Notes: generated by a model from the letters alone, not told the origin. A stretch of 6,248 nucleotides of DNA from Gemmatimonadota bacterium (GCA_016209995.1 JACQVC010000246.1:1-6248), one strand, 5' to 3'; positions 1 through 6,131 are shown, numbered from the stretch's first letter. Numbers and translations: made by a program.

Positions 1-310
1 CGAACAACGACTCCGGCGCCAGCACGACCACCGCGTCCGCGGGCAGCTCGACATCTGCGTCCACGCGCATGGTCACGATCACCGCGCCGCCCCCAGGCTC
101 CAGCTGAATCTGCTCGACTCGTCCGATCGTGACTCCGCGCTGCTTCACCGAGTTGCCCTCCATGAGCTGGCCTACCTCGCGGAAGCGCGCCTGCACCTCG
201 ACGGTCCCGCGGGTCTGAAGCGCGCCCTGCAGCCACAAGGTCCCGAGTACGGCCGCCGCCACGCTCACTACGATAAGCGTGCCGACCATCACTTCGTTCT
301 TGCGACTCAC
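1..310 (-). CDS. mlaD: MlaD/MCE-family lipid-binding protein, N-terminal part (runs off the left edge)
   Basis: Substrate-binding subunit of an MCE-type ABC transporter that moves phospholipids between inner and outer membranes. About 103 residues are visible. A short basic start (SRKNE) leads into one membrane segment at about residues 7-29 (VMVGTLIVVSVAAAVLG), which anchors the protein in the inner membrane with the rest in the periplasm. From about residue 36 the sequence reads as an MCE domain: F-x-E-V-x-x-L-x-x-G-x-x-V, then RGVTIGRVEQIQL and a strand-rich stretch VIVTMRVDADVELPADAVV, which is the typical MlaD pattern. The start is GTG at 310; its GTGA overlaps the mlaF stop by 4 nt, and a GGGAG lies 7 nt upstream. 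The C-terminus is outside the window, so total length and any C-terminal helix cannot be judged. The family call is secure. The exact cargo and the mlaD symbol are inferred from the mlaE and mlaF neighbours. Confidence 0.9.
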   Translation of the reverse strand, partial: MSRKNEVMVGTLIVVSVAAAVLGTLWLQGALQTRGTVEVQARFREVGQLMEGNSVKQRGVTIGRVEQIQLEPGGGAVIVTMRVDADVELPADAVVVLAPESLF

Positions 311-1056
311 TGGTATTCTCCCACGAGCTCGGGCCGACCCTCGATGAACCCGCGCACCACACGGTCTTCCGTCTTCTGAATCTCCGCGGGTGTCCCTACG
401 AAGCGGACGCGCCCGTCGTGCAGCATCGCGATGCGATCGGCCATCCGGTAGGCGCTGTCCATGTCGTGAGTCACGGCCACGCCCGTCACGTTCAGCTCCT
501 TGCGCATCCGGATGGTCAACCGGTCGATCACGGTCTTGGTCAGCGGGTCGAGTCCGGTCGTCGGCTCGTCGTAGAGCACGTACTTCGGGTGCGTGGCGAT
601 CGCGCGAGCGAGGCCGGCCCGTTTCTTCTGGCCGCCCGACAGCTCAGCGGGGTAACGGTCCTCGAACCCTGGCAGATCGACCAACCTCAGCGACTCGCGC
701 ACCCGCTCCTGGATCTCCGCCTCGCTCATGCCGGGAATGCGCCGCAGCCCCATCCCCACGTTCTCGCCGACCGTCATCGAATCGAAGAGCGCCGCGAACT
801 GGAACACGTAACCCACGTTCCGGCGCACCTCGTACAGCTCGCTGCGCTCGAGATCCGCGATGCGTCGGCCATCGACCCACACTTCCCCGGCATCGGGCTG
901 GAGCAGACCGATGATGTGCTTCAGCGCGACAGATTTCCCCGAGCCCGACGCTCCGATGAGCGCCAGCGTCTCCCCCTCCCGCACCTCCAGGGTAAAGCCT
1001 TTGAGGATCTGCTTGCTGCCGAACGCCTTGTGGACTTCCACCAGCCGCAGGCTCAT
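307..1056 (-). CDS. mlaF: MlaF-type ABC transporter ATPase (phospholipid transport)
   Basis: Cytoplasmic ATPase of the MCE/Mla transporter; it hydrolyses ATP to drive the MlaE permease. The protein is 249 residues, a normal length for the family. All ABC motifs are intact: Walker A GASGSGKS (35-42), Q-loop glutamine in VFQFAALFDS (Q86), signature LSGGQ (139-143), Walker B YVLYDEP (159-165), D-loop GLD (168-170) and switch histidine in VTHD (H197). The phrases FQFAALFDSMTVGENV and SGGQKKRAGLARAIA are characteristic of the MlaF/Mkl subgroup rather than of amino-acid or sugar importers. The frame stays open far upstream of the ATG, but that part is antiparallel-frame noise over mlaE. The ATG at 1056 is preferred because it overlaps the mlaE stop as ATGA and the protein begins MSLRLVEVHKAFG, as family members do. 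No clear Shine-Dalgarno is visible, so translation is probably coupled to mlaE. Confidence 0.95.
   Translation of the reverse strand: MSLRLVEVHKAFGSKQILKGFTLEVREGETLALIGASGSGKSVALKHIIGLLQPDAGEVWVDGRRIADLERSELYEVRRNVGYVFQFAALFDSMTVGENVGMGLRRIPGMSEAEIQERVRESLRLVDLPGFEDRYPAELSGGQKKRAGLARAIATHPKYVLYDEPTTGLDPLTKTVIDRLTIRMRKELNVTGVAVTHDMDSAYRMADRIAMLHDGRVRFVGTPAEIQKTEDRVVRGFIEGRPELVGEYQ
318..322 (-). promoter_or_regulatory. Ribosome binding site of mlaD
   Basis: GGGAG on the minus strand, 7 nt before the GTG at 310. It lies inside the last codons of mlaF and supports the GTG start with translational coupling to mlaF. Confidence 0.55.
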
Positions 1057-1835
1057 AGCAGCACGATGGCCCAGAACGCGTCGAGCACGAGGATCACCAT
1101 GCTCGCCACCACGACGGCGCGCGTCGTCGAGCGGCCCACGCCTTCCGCGCCACCGATGGTCGTGAAGCCATAATAGCAGCCCACGGCCGTGACCGTCAGC
1201 CCGAACGACGTGGCCTTGATCAAGGAGAAACGCACGTCGAACGGGGCGAAGAACAGCTTGAGCCCGCGGATGAACTCCTCGGTGGACATGTCCAGCAGGT
1301 ACAGGGAAGTGATCCAGCCCGCCACGATGCCCACGCCATCCGCCAGGACCACGACCACCGGAAACATCAGCGTGCCGGCAATGACACGCGGCACGATAAG
1401 GTAGGCGGCAGGATCGTACGCCAGCGTTTCCAGCGCGTCGATCTGCTCCGTCACCCGCATGGTGCCCAGCTCGGCCGCGATGTTCGCGCCCACCCGCCCC
1501 GCCAGCGCCAGCCCCGTGAGAACCGGGCCCAGCTCCAGGATCATCGTCTTGCCCACGAGCGTACCCACGAAGTACAGCGGCACCGCGCCCGTGAACGTAT
1601 AGGACGCCTGCAGCGCCAACACGATCCCCGTGAACGTCGCAATGAAAAGCGCGATCGGCACGGACTCCACGCCGATCCGGGCCATCTGCACCGCCAGGAG
1701 CCGCCCCCATGTCGTCACATCTCGACCGGCCCGCGTCGCGGCCACCGCCAGGGCCCCGAATCGCCCCAGCCCGGCCATCGCATTCACCACGTTGCGGCCC
1801 AGGGCGGCCAGCGCCCTCGTGATCGGATTGGCCAT
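1053..1835 (-). CDS. mlaE: MlaE-type ABC transporter permease (phospholipid transport)
   Basis: Inner-membrane permease of the MCE/Mla lipid transporter, working with the MlaF ATPase and the MlaD MCE subunit encoded just downstream. From the ATG at 1835 it is 260 residues, the usual size. The family hallmark region is at about residues 101-135: ELGPVLTGLALAGRVGANIAAELGTM followed by RVTEQIDAL. An amphipathic N-terminal part (1-50) precedes hydrophobic segments at roughly 58-82, 84-120, 145-172, 195-215 and 240-260. The frame also has an in-frame GTG at 1871, which would add 12 residues (MATRGLAALTSC). Neither start has a good Shine-Dalgarno. I chose the ATG because MANPITRALAALG fits the usual amphipathic start, but the GTG is a real alternative. 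The stop overlaps mlaF by 4 nt. It is separated from mqnA by 139 nt, so it may be read from the upstream operon, from its own promoter, or both. Confidence 0.93.
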   Translation of the reverse strand: MANPITRALAALGRNVVNAMAGLGRFGALAVAATRAGRDVTTWGRLLAVQMARIGVESVPIALFIATFTGIVLALQASYTFTGAVPLYFVGTLVGKTMILELGPVLTGLALAGRVGANIAAELGTMRVTEQIDALETLAYDPAAYLIVPRVIAGTLMFPVVVVLADGVGIVAGWITSLYLLDMSTEEFIRGLKLFFAPFDVRFSLIKATSFGLTVTAVGCYYGFTTIGGAEGVGRSTTRAVVVASMVILVLDAFWAIVLL

Positions 1836-1897
1836 GCAGGAAGTTAGAGCCGCGAGCCCGCGCGTCGCCACCCCGACCGGCTACGAAGACAGCCCGA

Positions 1898-1928
1898 AGG
1901 ATAGTTTAGAGATCGTAGCTCTCGTCAA
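1898..1928 (-). promoter_or_regulatory. Weak candidate promoter for the mla operon
   Basis: On the minus strand a TTGACG (1928-1923) is followed by TATCCT (1903-1898, 4 of 6 matches to TATAAT) with a long 19-bp spacer. Transcription would begin near 1890, about 55 nt before the mlaE ATG at 1835. The spacing is poor and the call rests on hexamer matching only. The 139-nt gap between mqnA and mlaE makes an extra promoter plausible. Confidence 0.2.
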
Positions 1929-1954
1929 CGATCAGCGAACGACCTGCCGACACA

Positions 1955-1978
1955 CCCGCTAACCCCGTAACCCGCTAG
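1955..1978 (-). repeat. Three tandem 8-bp G-rich units at the mqnA stop codon
   Basis: On the plus strand the units are CCCGCTAA, CCCCGTAA and CCCGCTAG, back to back. Read in the mqnA mRNA sense they are (C/T)TAGCGGG and TTACGGGG, and the first unit contains the mqnA stop codon TAG (1977-1975). Three runs of three to four G with 4-5 nt spacers resemble a telomere-like or incomplete G-quadruplex sequence; a fourth run of three G is missing (only GG follows). The rest of the gap (1836-1954) holds a 6-bp inverted repeat, GATCGT/ACGATC at 1911-1933, without a U-run, and no recognisable gene. Confidence 0.6.
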
Positions 1979-2856
1979 ACGAAGCGTACCTCGGCCACTG
2001 CGGGCGCCTCGCCCAGCTGCGCCGCGAGATCGAAGAAACGGCGAAGCCCGGCCAGCGCGCGATCATCCAGATCGTAGCGTAGCGACCGCCAGTACTGCAG
2101 CAGCCACTCGGGTCGCTGACCAAGTGGACCTGCATGCCGCAGGGCTAACTCCCGATCGTGAGCGTGGAAGAAGCTGCGCGACGCGTGCAGCCGCTCCGCC
2201 AGCTCCCGCAGCTCCGGGTCCCGCGTCACGTCCAGCCCCGTCATCCAGAGCGCATACACGAACGGCAGGCCGCTCCACTCGGTCCACGCTCGCCCAAGGT
2301 CCATGAACGAGCGGCCCTGGGCAGCCGGGCTCACCTGCCGGCTCACAGCCGGATCTCCGATCCAGAGCGCTGCAGCGGCTCCTTCCGCGCACGGATCCTC
2401 GCGCTCCTGGTCAAACCAGCGGTACTGCGGTGAGACCTCGAGGCGCAGTTCCAGCAGGATGCGCGTCAGTACGACGGACGTGGCGGAAGCCGTGGGCAGG
2501 GCTACGACGGCCCCGGCCAGATCCTGAGGCCTGGTCGCCAGCTCGAGCAGAATGCTCTGCGCATCGCCGACGGAGCCGATCGCCAGACCACGCAGGACCC
2601 GATAGCGGTCCTGGTTTCGCGCATACTCGATGCTGGAAGCCGGCGCCACAGCCACCTTGCCCGCCGACAACAGCGCATTCAGCTCGGCCGGCGTGCCCGG
2701 CACCAGCTCGAGATCCGGGGGAGGACCGCCGTCCAGGAGGGCGGCGTGCACGGGAAAGCAGTTGGCGTACGGGATGTGGCCCAGGCGCAGCGCTTTCGCT
2801 TCGCGCTGACGCGTGGTGGCGGGCGAAAGGGATCGAGCGGGGGAAGGTCTGGCCAC
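1975..2856 (-). CDS. mqnA: Chorismate dehydratase MqnA (futalosine pathway of menaquinone synthesis)
   Basis: Converts chorismate to 3-[(1-carboxyvinyl)oxy]benzoate, the first committed step of the futalosine route to menaquinone; cytoplasmic. The protein is 293 residues with the periplasmic-binding-protein-like MqnA fold. Family motifs in order: LGHIPYANCFPV (25-36, containing the conserved Asn of the PYxN segment), PGTPAELNALLSAGKVAVAPASSIEYA (53-79), the glycine/serine-rich ligand region LPTASATSVVLTRILLE (120-136), ALWIGDPA (153-160) and DLGRAWTEWSGLPFVYALW (176-194). MqnA rather than MqnD is indicated by the SSIEYA and DLGxxWxxxTGLPFV-type motifs. Start: GTG at 2856, 5 nt after the stop of the preceding gene; no other ATG, GTG or TTG lies between it and the conserved LRLGHIPY, so the basic 22-residue N-terminal extension appears genuine. 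No good Shine-Dalgarno is visible, which suggests coupling to the upstream gene. The other futalosine enzymes are not in this window. Confidence 0.95.
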   Translation of the reverse strand: MARPSPARSLSPATTRQREAKALRLGHIPYANCFPVHAALLDGGPPPDLELVPGTPAELNALLSAGKVAVAPASSIEYARNQDRYRVLRGLAIGSVGDAQSILLELATRPQDLAGAVVALPTASATSVVLTRILLELRLEVSPQYRWFDQEREDPCAEGAAAALWIGDPAVSRQVSPAAQGRSFMDLGRAWTEWSGLPFVYALWMTGLDVTRDPELRELAERLHASRSFFHAHDRELALRHAGPLGQRPEWLLQYWRSLRYDLDDRALAGLRRFFDLAAQLGEAPAVAEVRFV

Positions 2857-2861
2857 AACGC

Positions 2862-3224
2862 TCAGCGACCTGACTTGGCGGGCGGCAGGGCGTTCTCCAG
2901 CGTGAACACGATCTCCTCACCCCGCCCGGACGGGCGAGGCACGAAATACGCCACTTTCACGCGTCTCACCGCTGCCTTCCGATCGGTTACCGCGATCTCG
3001 ACGTCGAGGCTCTGCTCCACGGACGTGATGCGGGTCCGCACCTTCTCACCCGGATCCGCGTGCCGCCCGCCTGCCGGGTTCTTGAAGAGCGTCATGCTGG
3101 ACTGTCGTCCGCTCGCCAGTTTGCGGGTCACCTTGACCAGCCGCAGCCAGTCCGGCTGATAGCTGATCGCATAGCGGTACCCGCGCTGGTCTGTACCCGT
3201 ACCCTCACGATTGTGCCGTGCCAT
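2862..3224 (-). CDS. Conserved-looking small protein of unknown function, 120 aa, upstream of mqnA
   Basis: I do not recognise this protein. It is 120 residues, strongly basic, with no signal peptide or membrane segment, so probably cytoplasmic. The sequence alternates charged and hydrophobic residues in strand-like stretches: YRYAISYQPDWLRLVKVTRKL (16-36), SSMTLFKN (42-49), KVRTRITSVEQSLDVEIAVT (61-80), AVRRVKVAYFVP (85-96) and EEIVFTLENALP (103-114), which suggests an all-beta domain. It is a real gene for three reasons: the ATG at 3224 has an excellent Shine-Dalgarno, GGAGGAGG, 2 nt upstream (GGAGG at 5 nt); it ends 5 nt before mqnA; and a TTGACA lies upstream. The frame remains open further upstream into the protease gene, but that part is a shadow. 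Its position suggests a role or a regulatory link with menaquinone synthesis, but this is inference only. No nucleic-acid-binding or catalytic motif stands out. Confidence 0.78.
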   Translation of the reverse strand: MARHNREGTGTDQRGYRYAISYQPDWLRLVKVTRKLASGRQSSMTLFKNPAGGRHADPGEKVRTRITSVEQSLDVEIAVTDRKAAVRRVKVAYFVPRPSGRGEEIVFTLENALPPAKSGR

Positions 3225-3226
3225 GG

Positions 3227-3234
3227 CCTCCTCC
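3227..3234 (-). promoter_or_regulatory. Strong ribosome binding site of the 120-aa gene
   Basis: GGAGGAGG on the minus strand directly before the ATG at 3224. It is the best Shine-Dalgarno of the left-hand cluster and fixes the start of this otherwise unrecognised gene. Confidence 0.75.
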
Positions 3235-3275
3235 GCCGAGCGCAAAAAATCAAGAAAAACTATGGGGAAGAGCAG

Positions 3276-3304
3276 AATGTTTCGGCTCGGAGATGCGCTG
3301 TCAA
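3276..3304 (-). promoter_or_regulatory. Candidate promoter for the 120-aa gene and mqnA
   Basis: A perfect TTGACA at 3304-3299 on the minus strand lies in the 155-nt gap downstream of the protease gene. A 17-bp spacer leads to AACATT (3281-3276), which matches TATAAT at only 3 of 6 positions. Between this and the start codon the leader is T-rich (3260-3241, including runs of five and six T), unlike the surrounding GC-rich DNA. The -35 is convincing, the -10 is not. Confidence 0.35.
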
Positions 3305-3379
3305 GCTTCGCCCGGACGGTCGCGACAACCGATTCTGTTCGTGAGGGATAGGCACTCTCACGCAACGCAAAGATCGCCG

Positions 3380-4516
3380 CTACATGCGTACCGGCACCGG
3401 AGCGAAGATCAGCAGGAAAACCACAACGGCCGCCCAGCCAAGCACACGTCGTCCGCGTGGCAGCTCCTCCCCCTCCTGTAGCACCGGTGGATGACCGAGC
3501 CGTCCCCGCCCGATCACGATCGCCACGCCGAGCCAAAGCCACCACCCCCACCACAGCCACCCCAGTGGAAAGAGCACACCCAGCAGCGCCAACGCGAGCA
3601 CCCGCTGGCGCCGCCCCACCAGCGCGTAGAGAATGTGACCGCCGTCGAGTTGGCCAAACGGAAGCAGGTTCAGCGCCGTAACGAACAGGCCCAGCCATGC
3701 TGCGAACGCCACCGGGTGCAACACGATCCAGCCCGAGCCCGCCTCGCCCACGATCAGATCGGCGAGCCACGCCAGAGCCAGAGAGTTCCCGATCCAGATC
3801 GCCTCCCCGGCAAACGGCACCACGAACGGCGTCACCGCGTCCCCGGCGCCCGGCGCCAAGGTAGACCACCGCAACCCGATCACGAGGGCCGGAATCGACA
3901 ACAAGAAGCTCACCAGCGGGCCGCCGATCGCCACGTCGAACAACATCCGGCGATGCATCAGAGGCGATCGCAGGCGAATGAATGCGCCCAATGTGCCGAC
4001 GATCGAGAAGTACGGCGGGAACGGAATGAAGTAGGGCAGCGTCACCCGCAAGTGGAGCCGGCGAGCGATCACGTAGTGTCCCAGCTCATGACCGAGAAGG
4101 ATCGTCATCAACGGGAGCGCGAACGGCGCACCTCGCAGCAGCGCGCTCCAGTCCACGCCCGTCGGCACGGGCAGCCAGATCGGCCCCAGCTCGAGCGCAA
4201 CCCCACGCAACGGATCGACGCCCGCGAGCAGCGAGCCCGCCGCCATCGTCGTGAACAGCGTGGCCAGGAAGAGCAAAGCATGCAGCGCGAGCCGAGGCGG
4301 TGGCTCCGGAACGACCGAGCGCACCAGCGTCACCTCGGTCCGATCCGCCAGCCGGGCAGCGTGGGACGGACCCTCCCACGCAGCCAGGATCCGGCGCACC
4401 TCGGGATCCTCGAGCGCGAGGTCGGGCCGCAACGTCCCGTGGATGATCTCGTCCCGCTCCGTGACTGCAATGCGATACGTCGAGAACAGGTCCATCCACT
4501 CGCCCGTATCCGTCAC
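3380..4516 (-). CDS. Multi-pass membrane metallopeptidase, M50 family (site-2 protease, EGY-like)
   Basis: Intramembrane zinc protease, 378 residues. The zinc-binding and catalytic HExxH is HELGH at 143-147 (H143, E144, H147) inside a hydrophobic helix. The third zinc ligand is in NLLPFGQLDGGH (283-294, D291). Between them lies PYFIPFPPYFSIVGTLGAFIRLRSPLMHRRMLFDVAIGGPLVSF (161-204), the pattern of the EGY-type branch of M50. No PDZ domain is inserted, unlike RseP. About 75 N-terminal residues are soluble and charged; hydrophobic segments follow at roughly 76-100, 131-152, 196-216, 240-256, 264-287, 305-336 and 358-373. The W-rich stretch 320-329 is striking. The start is GTG at 4516, supported by a strong GAGGGAGGGGAG upstream. 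The substrate is unknown. Such proteases usually release membrane-bound regulators or degrade membrane proteins, but no anti-sigma factor is encoded nearby. It is divergent from rho and 155 nt upstream of the mqnA cluster. Confidence 0.93.
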   Translation of the reverse strand: MTDTGEWMDLFSTYRIAVTERDEIIHGTLRPDLALEDPEVRRILAAWEGPSHAARLADRTEVTLVRSVVPEPPPRLALHALLFLATLFTTMAAGSLLAGVDPLRGVALELGPIWLPVPTGVDWSALLRGAPFALPLMTILLGHELGHYVIARRLHLRVTLPYFIPFPPYFSIVGTLGAFIRLRSPLMHRRMLFDVAIGGPLVSFLLSIPALVIGLRWSTLAPGAGDAVTPFVVPFAGEAIWIGNSLALAWLADLIVGEAGSGWIVLHPVAFAAWLGLFVTALNLLPFGQLDGGHILYALVGRRQRVLALALLGVLFPLGWLWWGWWLWLGVAIVIGRGRLGHPPVLQEGEELPRGRRVLGWAAVVVFLLIFAPVPVRM

Positions 4517-4518
4517 GA

Positions 4519-4530
4519 CTCCCCTCCCTC
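4519..4530 (-). promoter_or_regulatory. Ribosome binding site of the M50 protease gene, with adjoining hairpin
   Basis: GAGGGAGGGGAG on the minus strand, 2 nt before the GTG at 4516, giving a GGAGG about 6 nt from the start. This decides the GTG start over the internal ATG at 4495. Immediately upstream, 4546-4532, CCGGC and GCCGG form a 5-bp GC stem with a 5-nt loop, which would place a stable hairpin beside the ribosome binding site. Confidence 0.7.
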
Positions 4531-4599
4531 ACCGGCACGCCGCCGGCCACGATGGGCCCCGCCGCCCTATGTGACGCTACAGGAGACGGTTCCCGACTC

Positions 4600-4628
4600 T
4601 TGACCGTATAGAGCCCGGCCATTACTTT
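4600..4628 (+). promoter_or_regulatory. Candidate rho promoter
   Basis: TTGACC (4600-4605), a 17-bp spacer, then TACTTT (4623-4628), which keeps the three most conserved -10 positions (T1, A2, T6). It lies in the most AT-rich part of the divergent region. Transcription would start near 4635, giving rho a leader of about 160 nt to the ATG at 4798. Confidence 0.45.
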
Positions 4629-4655
4629 ATGTTGCGTACCCTCAACAAAGGTCAA
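4626..4655 (-). promoter_or_regulatory. Candidate promoter of the M50 protease gene, facing the rho promoter
   Basis: On the minus strand TTGACC (4655-4650) is followed after 18 bp by CATAAA (4631-4626, 4 of 6 matches). Transcription would start near 4619, giving a leader of about 100 nt. Its -10 overlaps the rho -10, and each -35 lies in the region transcribed from the other promoter. Confidence 0.4.
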
Positions 4656-4797
4656 ATCCGGACGGCGGCTCGCGCCGCTTAGGCCGAATACCTACCGAGT
4701 CATTTCCGGAACTTCTTGAGGACAGACCAGCTACTGGCTTCCCGCTAGAGTGTCCGCGGAAGCGGATGCGTTTGATTCCATTCATCCCCCGGTGCTC
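4636..4797 (+). promoter_or_regulatory. Probable rho leader region
   Basis: Non-coding stretch between the candidate rho promoter and the preferred rho start. It contains a GCGGC/GCCGC hairpin with a TCGC loop (4665-4678), two palindromes TCCGGA (4657-4662) and TTCCGGAA (4704-4711), and a small CCAG/CTGG hairpin (4727-4737). I see no upstream open frame with a ribosome binding site and no known riboswitch. Rho genes are often autoregulated through their leaders; whether this one is cannot be told from the sequence. Confidence 0.35.
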
Positions 4798-6072
4798 ATG
4801 GAAACGACGGAGCGTGTTGTGGACATCGCCGAGCTGAAGAGTAAGTCGATCACCGAACTCCATACGATGGCGGAGGAGTTGAACATCTCGAACTACTCCG
4901 GCCTCCGCAAGCAGGATCTGATCTTCCGCATCGAGCAGAGTCTGCTCGACAGCGACGTGATCCTGCGCGGCGAAGGAGTGCTGGAGATCCTTCCCGAGGG
5001 CTATGGGTTCCTCCGGTCCCAGGACTGGAACTATCTGTACGGTCCGGACGACATCTACGTCAGCCCTTCGCAGATCAAGCGGTTCGATCTACGTACGGGA
5101 GACACCGTTCTCGGTCAGGTGCGGCCGCCCAAGGAGGGAGAGCGCTACCTTGCCCTGCTCAAGGTCGAGCTGGTCAACGGCGAGGATCCCGAGAAGGCGA
5201 AGCACCGCATCGGTTTCGACAACCTGCGACCCCGCTATCCCGAGGGACGGCTCCAGCTCGAGAACAAGACGGGTGATCTCTCGATGCGGCTCGTGGACCT
5301 GGTCGCGCCTATCGGGAAAGGACAGCGTGGTCTCATCGTCTCGCCGCCCAAAGCCGGCAAGACCATCCTGCTGCAGAAGACCGCGAACTCCATCATCGAG
5401 AACCACCCCGACGTGCATCTCATCGTGCTCCTCATCGACGAGCGGCCGGAAGAGGTCACGGACATGGAGGAGCACGTGGACGCGGAGATTATCAGCTCCA
5501 CGTTCGACGAGCCGGCGGAGCGGCATACGCAGGTGGCCGAGATGGTCCTCGAGAAAGCGAAACGCCTGGTCGAGCACGGGCGTGACGTGGTCATCCTGCT
5601 GGACTCCATCACGCGCCTGGCCCGCGCCTACAACACCACCGTGCCGCACTCCGGGAAGATCCTGTCAGGCGGTGTAGACGCGAACGCGCTGCACAAGCCG
5701 AAAAGGTTCTTCGGCGCAGCCCGCAACATCGACGGCGGAGGCTCCCTCACCATCATCGCGACTGCGCTCATCGAGACCGGCAGCCGCATGGACGAGGTGA
5801 TCTTCGAGGAGTTCAAGGGCACGGGCAACATGGAGCTGGTGCTGGATCGCCACATCGCCGACAAGCGCATCTTCCCCGCGATCGACATCAACCGTTCCGG
5901 CACTCGCCGCGAGGAGCTGTTGCTCACCGAGCAAGAGCTCAACCGCGTCTACCTGCTCCGCAACTTCCTGTCCGACATGCCGCCGGCCGAGGCCGTCGAG
6001 TTCCTGCTCGACCGCTTGCGGCGCGTCAAGACGAACCAGGAGTTCCTCGACTCGATCGCGACCGGGCAGTAG
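4798..6072 (+). CDS. rho: Transcription termination factor Rho
   Basis: Hexameric RNA-dependent ATPase and helicase that ends transcription at Rho-dependent sites. From the ATG at 4798 it is 424 residues, close to E. coli Rho, with no large insertion. N-terminal helical domain: [21 protein letters not shown] and LRKQDLIF (about 9-43). The cold-shock-like primary RNA site holds GYGFLR (68-73). ATPase core: Walker A PPKAGKT (183-189), catalytic-glutamate segment [10 protein letters not shown] (214-223), Walker [16 protein letters not shown] (265-279), Q-loop region [22 protein letters not shown] (289-310) and R-loop GTGNMEL (341-347), then [17 protein letters not shown]. All are intact, including the Ser and Arg of the DSITRL segment that contact bicyclomycin in E. 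coli Rho. An in-frame GTG at 4750 would add 16 residues, but those codons lack the GC-rich third positions of the rest and have no ribosome binding site, so I prefer the ATG. No clear Shine-Dalgarno precedes either start. Confidence 0.97.
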   Translation: METTERVVDIAELKSKSITELHTMAEELNISNYSGLRKQDLIFRIEQSLLDSDVILRGEGVLEILPEGYGFLRSQDWNYLYGPDDIYVSPSQIKRFDLRTGDTVLGQVRPPKEGERYLALLKVELVNGEDPEKAKHRIGFDNLRPRYPEGRLQLENKTGDLSMRLVDLVAPIGKGQRGLIVSPPKAGKTILLQKTANSIIENHPDVHLIVLLIDERPEEVTDMEEHVDAEIISSTFDEPAERHTQVAEMVLEKAKRLVEHGRDVVILLDSITRLARAYNTTVPHSGKILSGGVDANALHKPKRFFGAARNIDGGGSLTIIATALIETGSRMDEVIFEEFKGTGNMELVLDRHIADKRIFPAIDINRSGTRREELLLTEQELNRVYLLRNFLSDMPPAEAVEFLLDRLRRVKTNQEFLDSIATGQ

Positions 6073-6099
6073 CTCCCCACCGCACTCCGCTCTTCCCGC

Positions 6100-6131
6100 A
6101 GGGTCAGAGGTTCAGCGGATCAGAGGATCAG
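6100..6131 (+). repeat. Four tandem 8-bp units, consensus AGGNTCAG, after rho
   Basis: Back-to-back units AGGGTCAG, AGGTTCAG, CGGATCAG and AGGATCAG start 27 nt after the rho stop codon. Positions 2-3 (GG) and 5-8 (TCAG) are invariant; positions 1 and 4 vary. The array is followed by CATTTTCC. No gene is visible in 6073-6248. Confidence 0.85.

Noticed and set aside
418..1173. Long plus-strand open frame opposite mlaF and mlaE
   Set aside because: The translation is rich in His, Arg and Gln with no family motif, and it lies antisense to two unmistakable ABC transporter genes; long antisense frames are common in GC-rich DNA.
1057..1710. Upstream extension of the mlaF reading frame
   Set aside because: It overlaps mlaE in another frame, is Gly/Arg-rich and lacks any ABC motif. 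The ATG overlapping the mlaE stop is the natural start.
1911..1933. Inverted repeat GATCGT/ACGATC between mqnA and mlaE as a terminator or operator
   Set aside because: Six base pairs with an 11-nt loop and no U-run; it also overlaps the weak promoter candidate, so no specific role can be supported.
3341..3361. Hairpin GTGAG/CTCAC after the M50 gene as an intrinsic terminator
   Set aside because: Only 5 perfect pairs with an 11-nt loop and no following U-run on the minus strand.
3225..3869. Upstream extension of the 120-aa gene reading frame
   Set aside because: It is a Gly/Arg/Val-rich shadow of the protease gene followed by non-coding sequence; the strong ribosome binding site at 3227-3234 marks the true start.
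3491..4603. 370-codon plus-strand open frame opposite the M50 protease gene
   Set aside because: The product is an Arg/Gln/His/Pro-rich low-complexity translation, which is what the antisense of a Leu/Ala/Gly-rich membrane protein gives. The protease has its motifs and a ribosome binding site on the other strand.
5089..5649. Minus-strand open frames opposite rho
   Set aside because: They are antisense shadows of the highly conserved Rho ATPase core and show no motif or ribosome binding site of their own.
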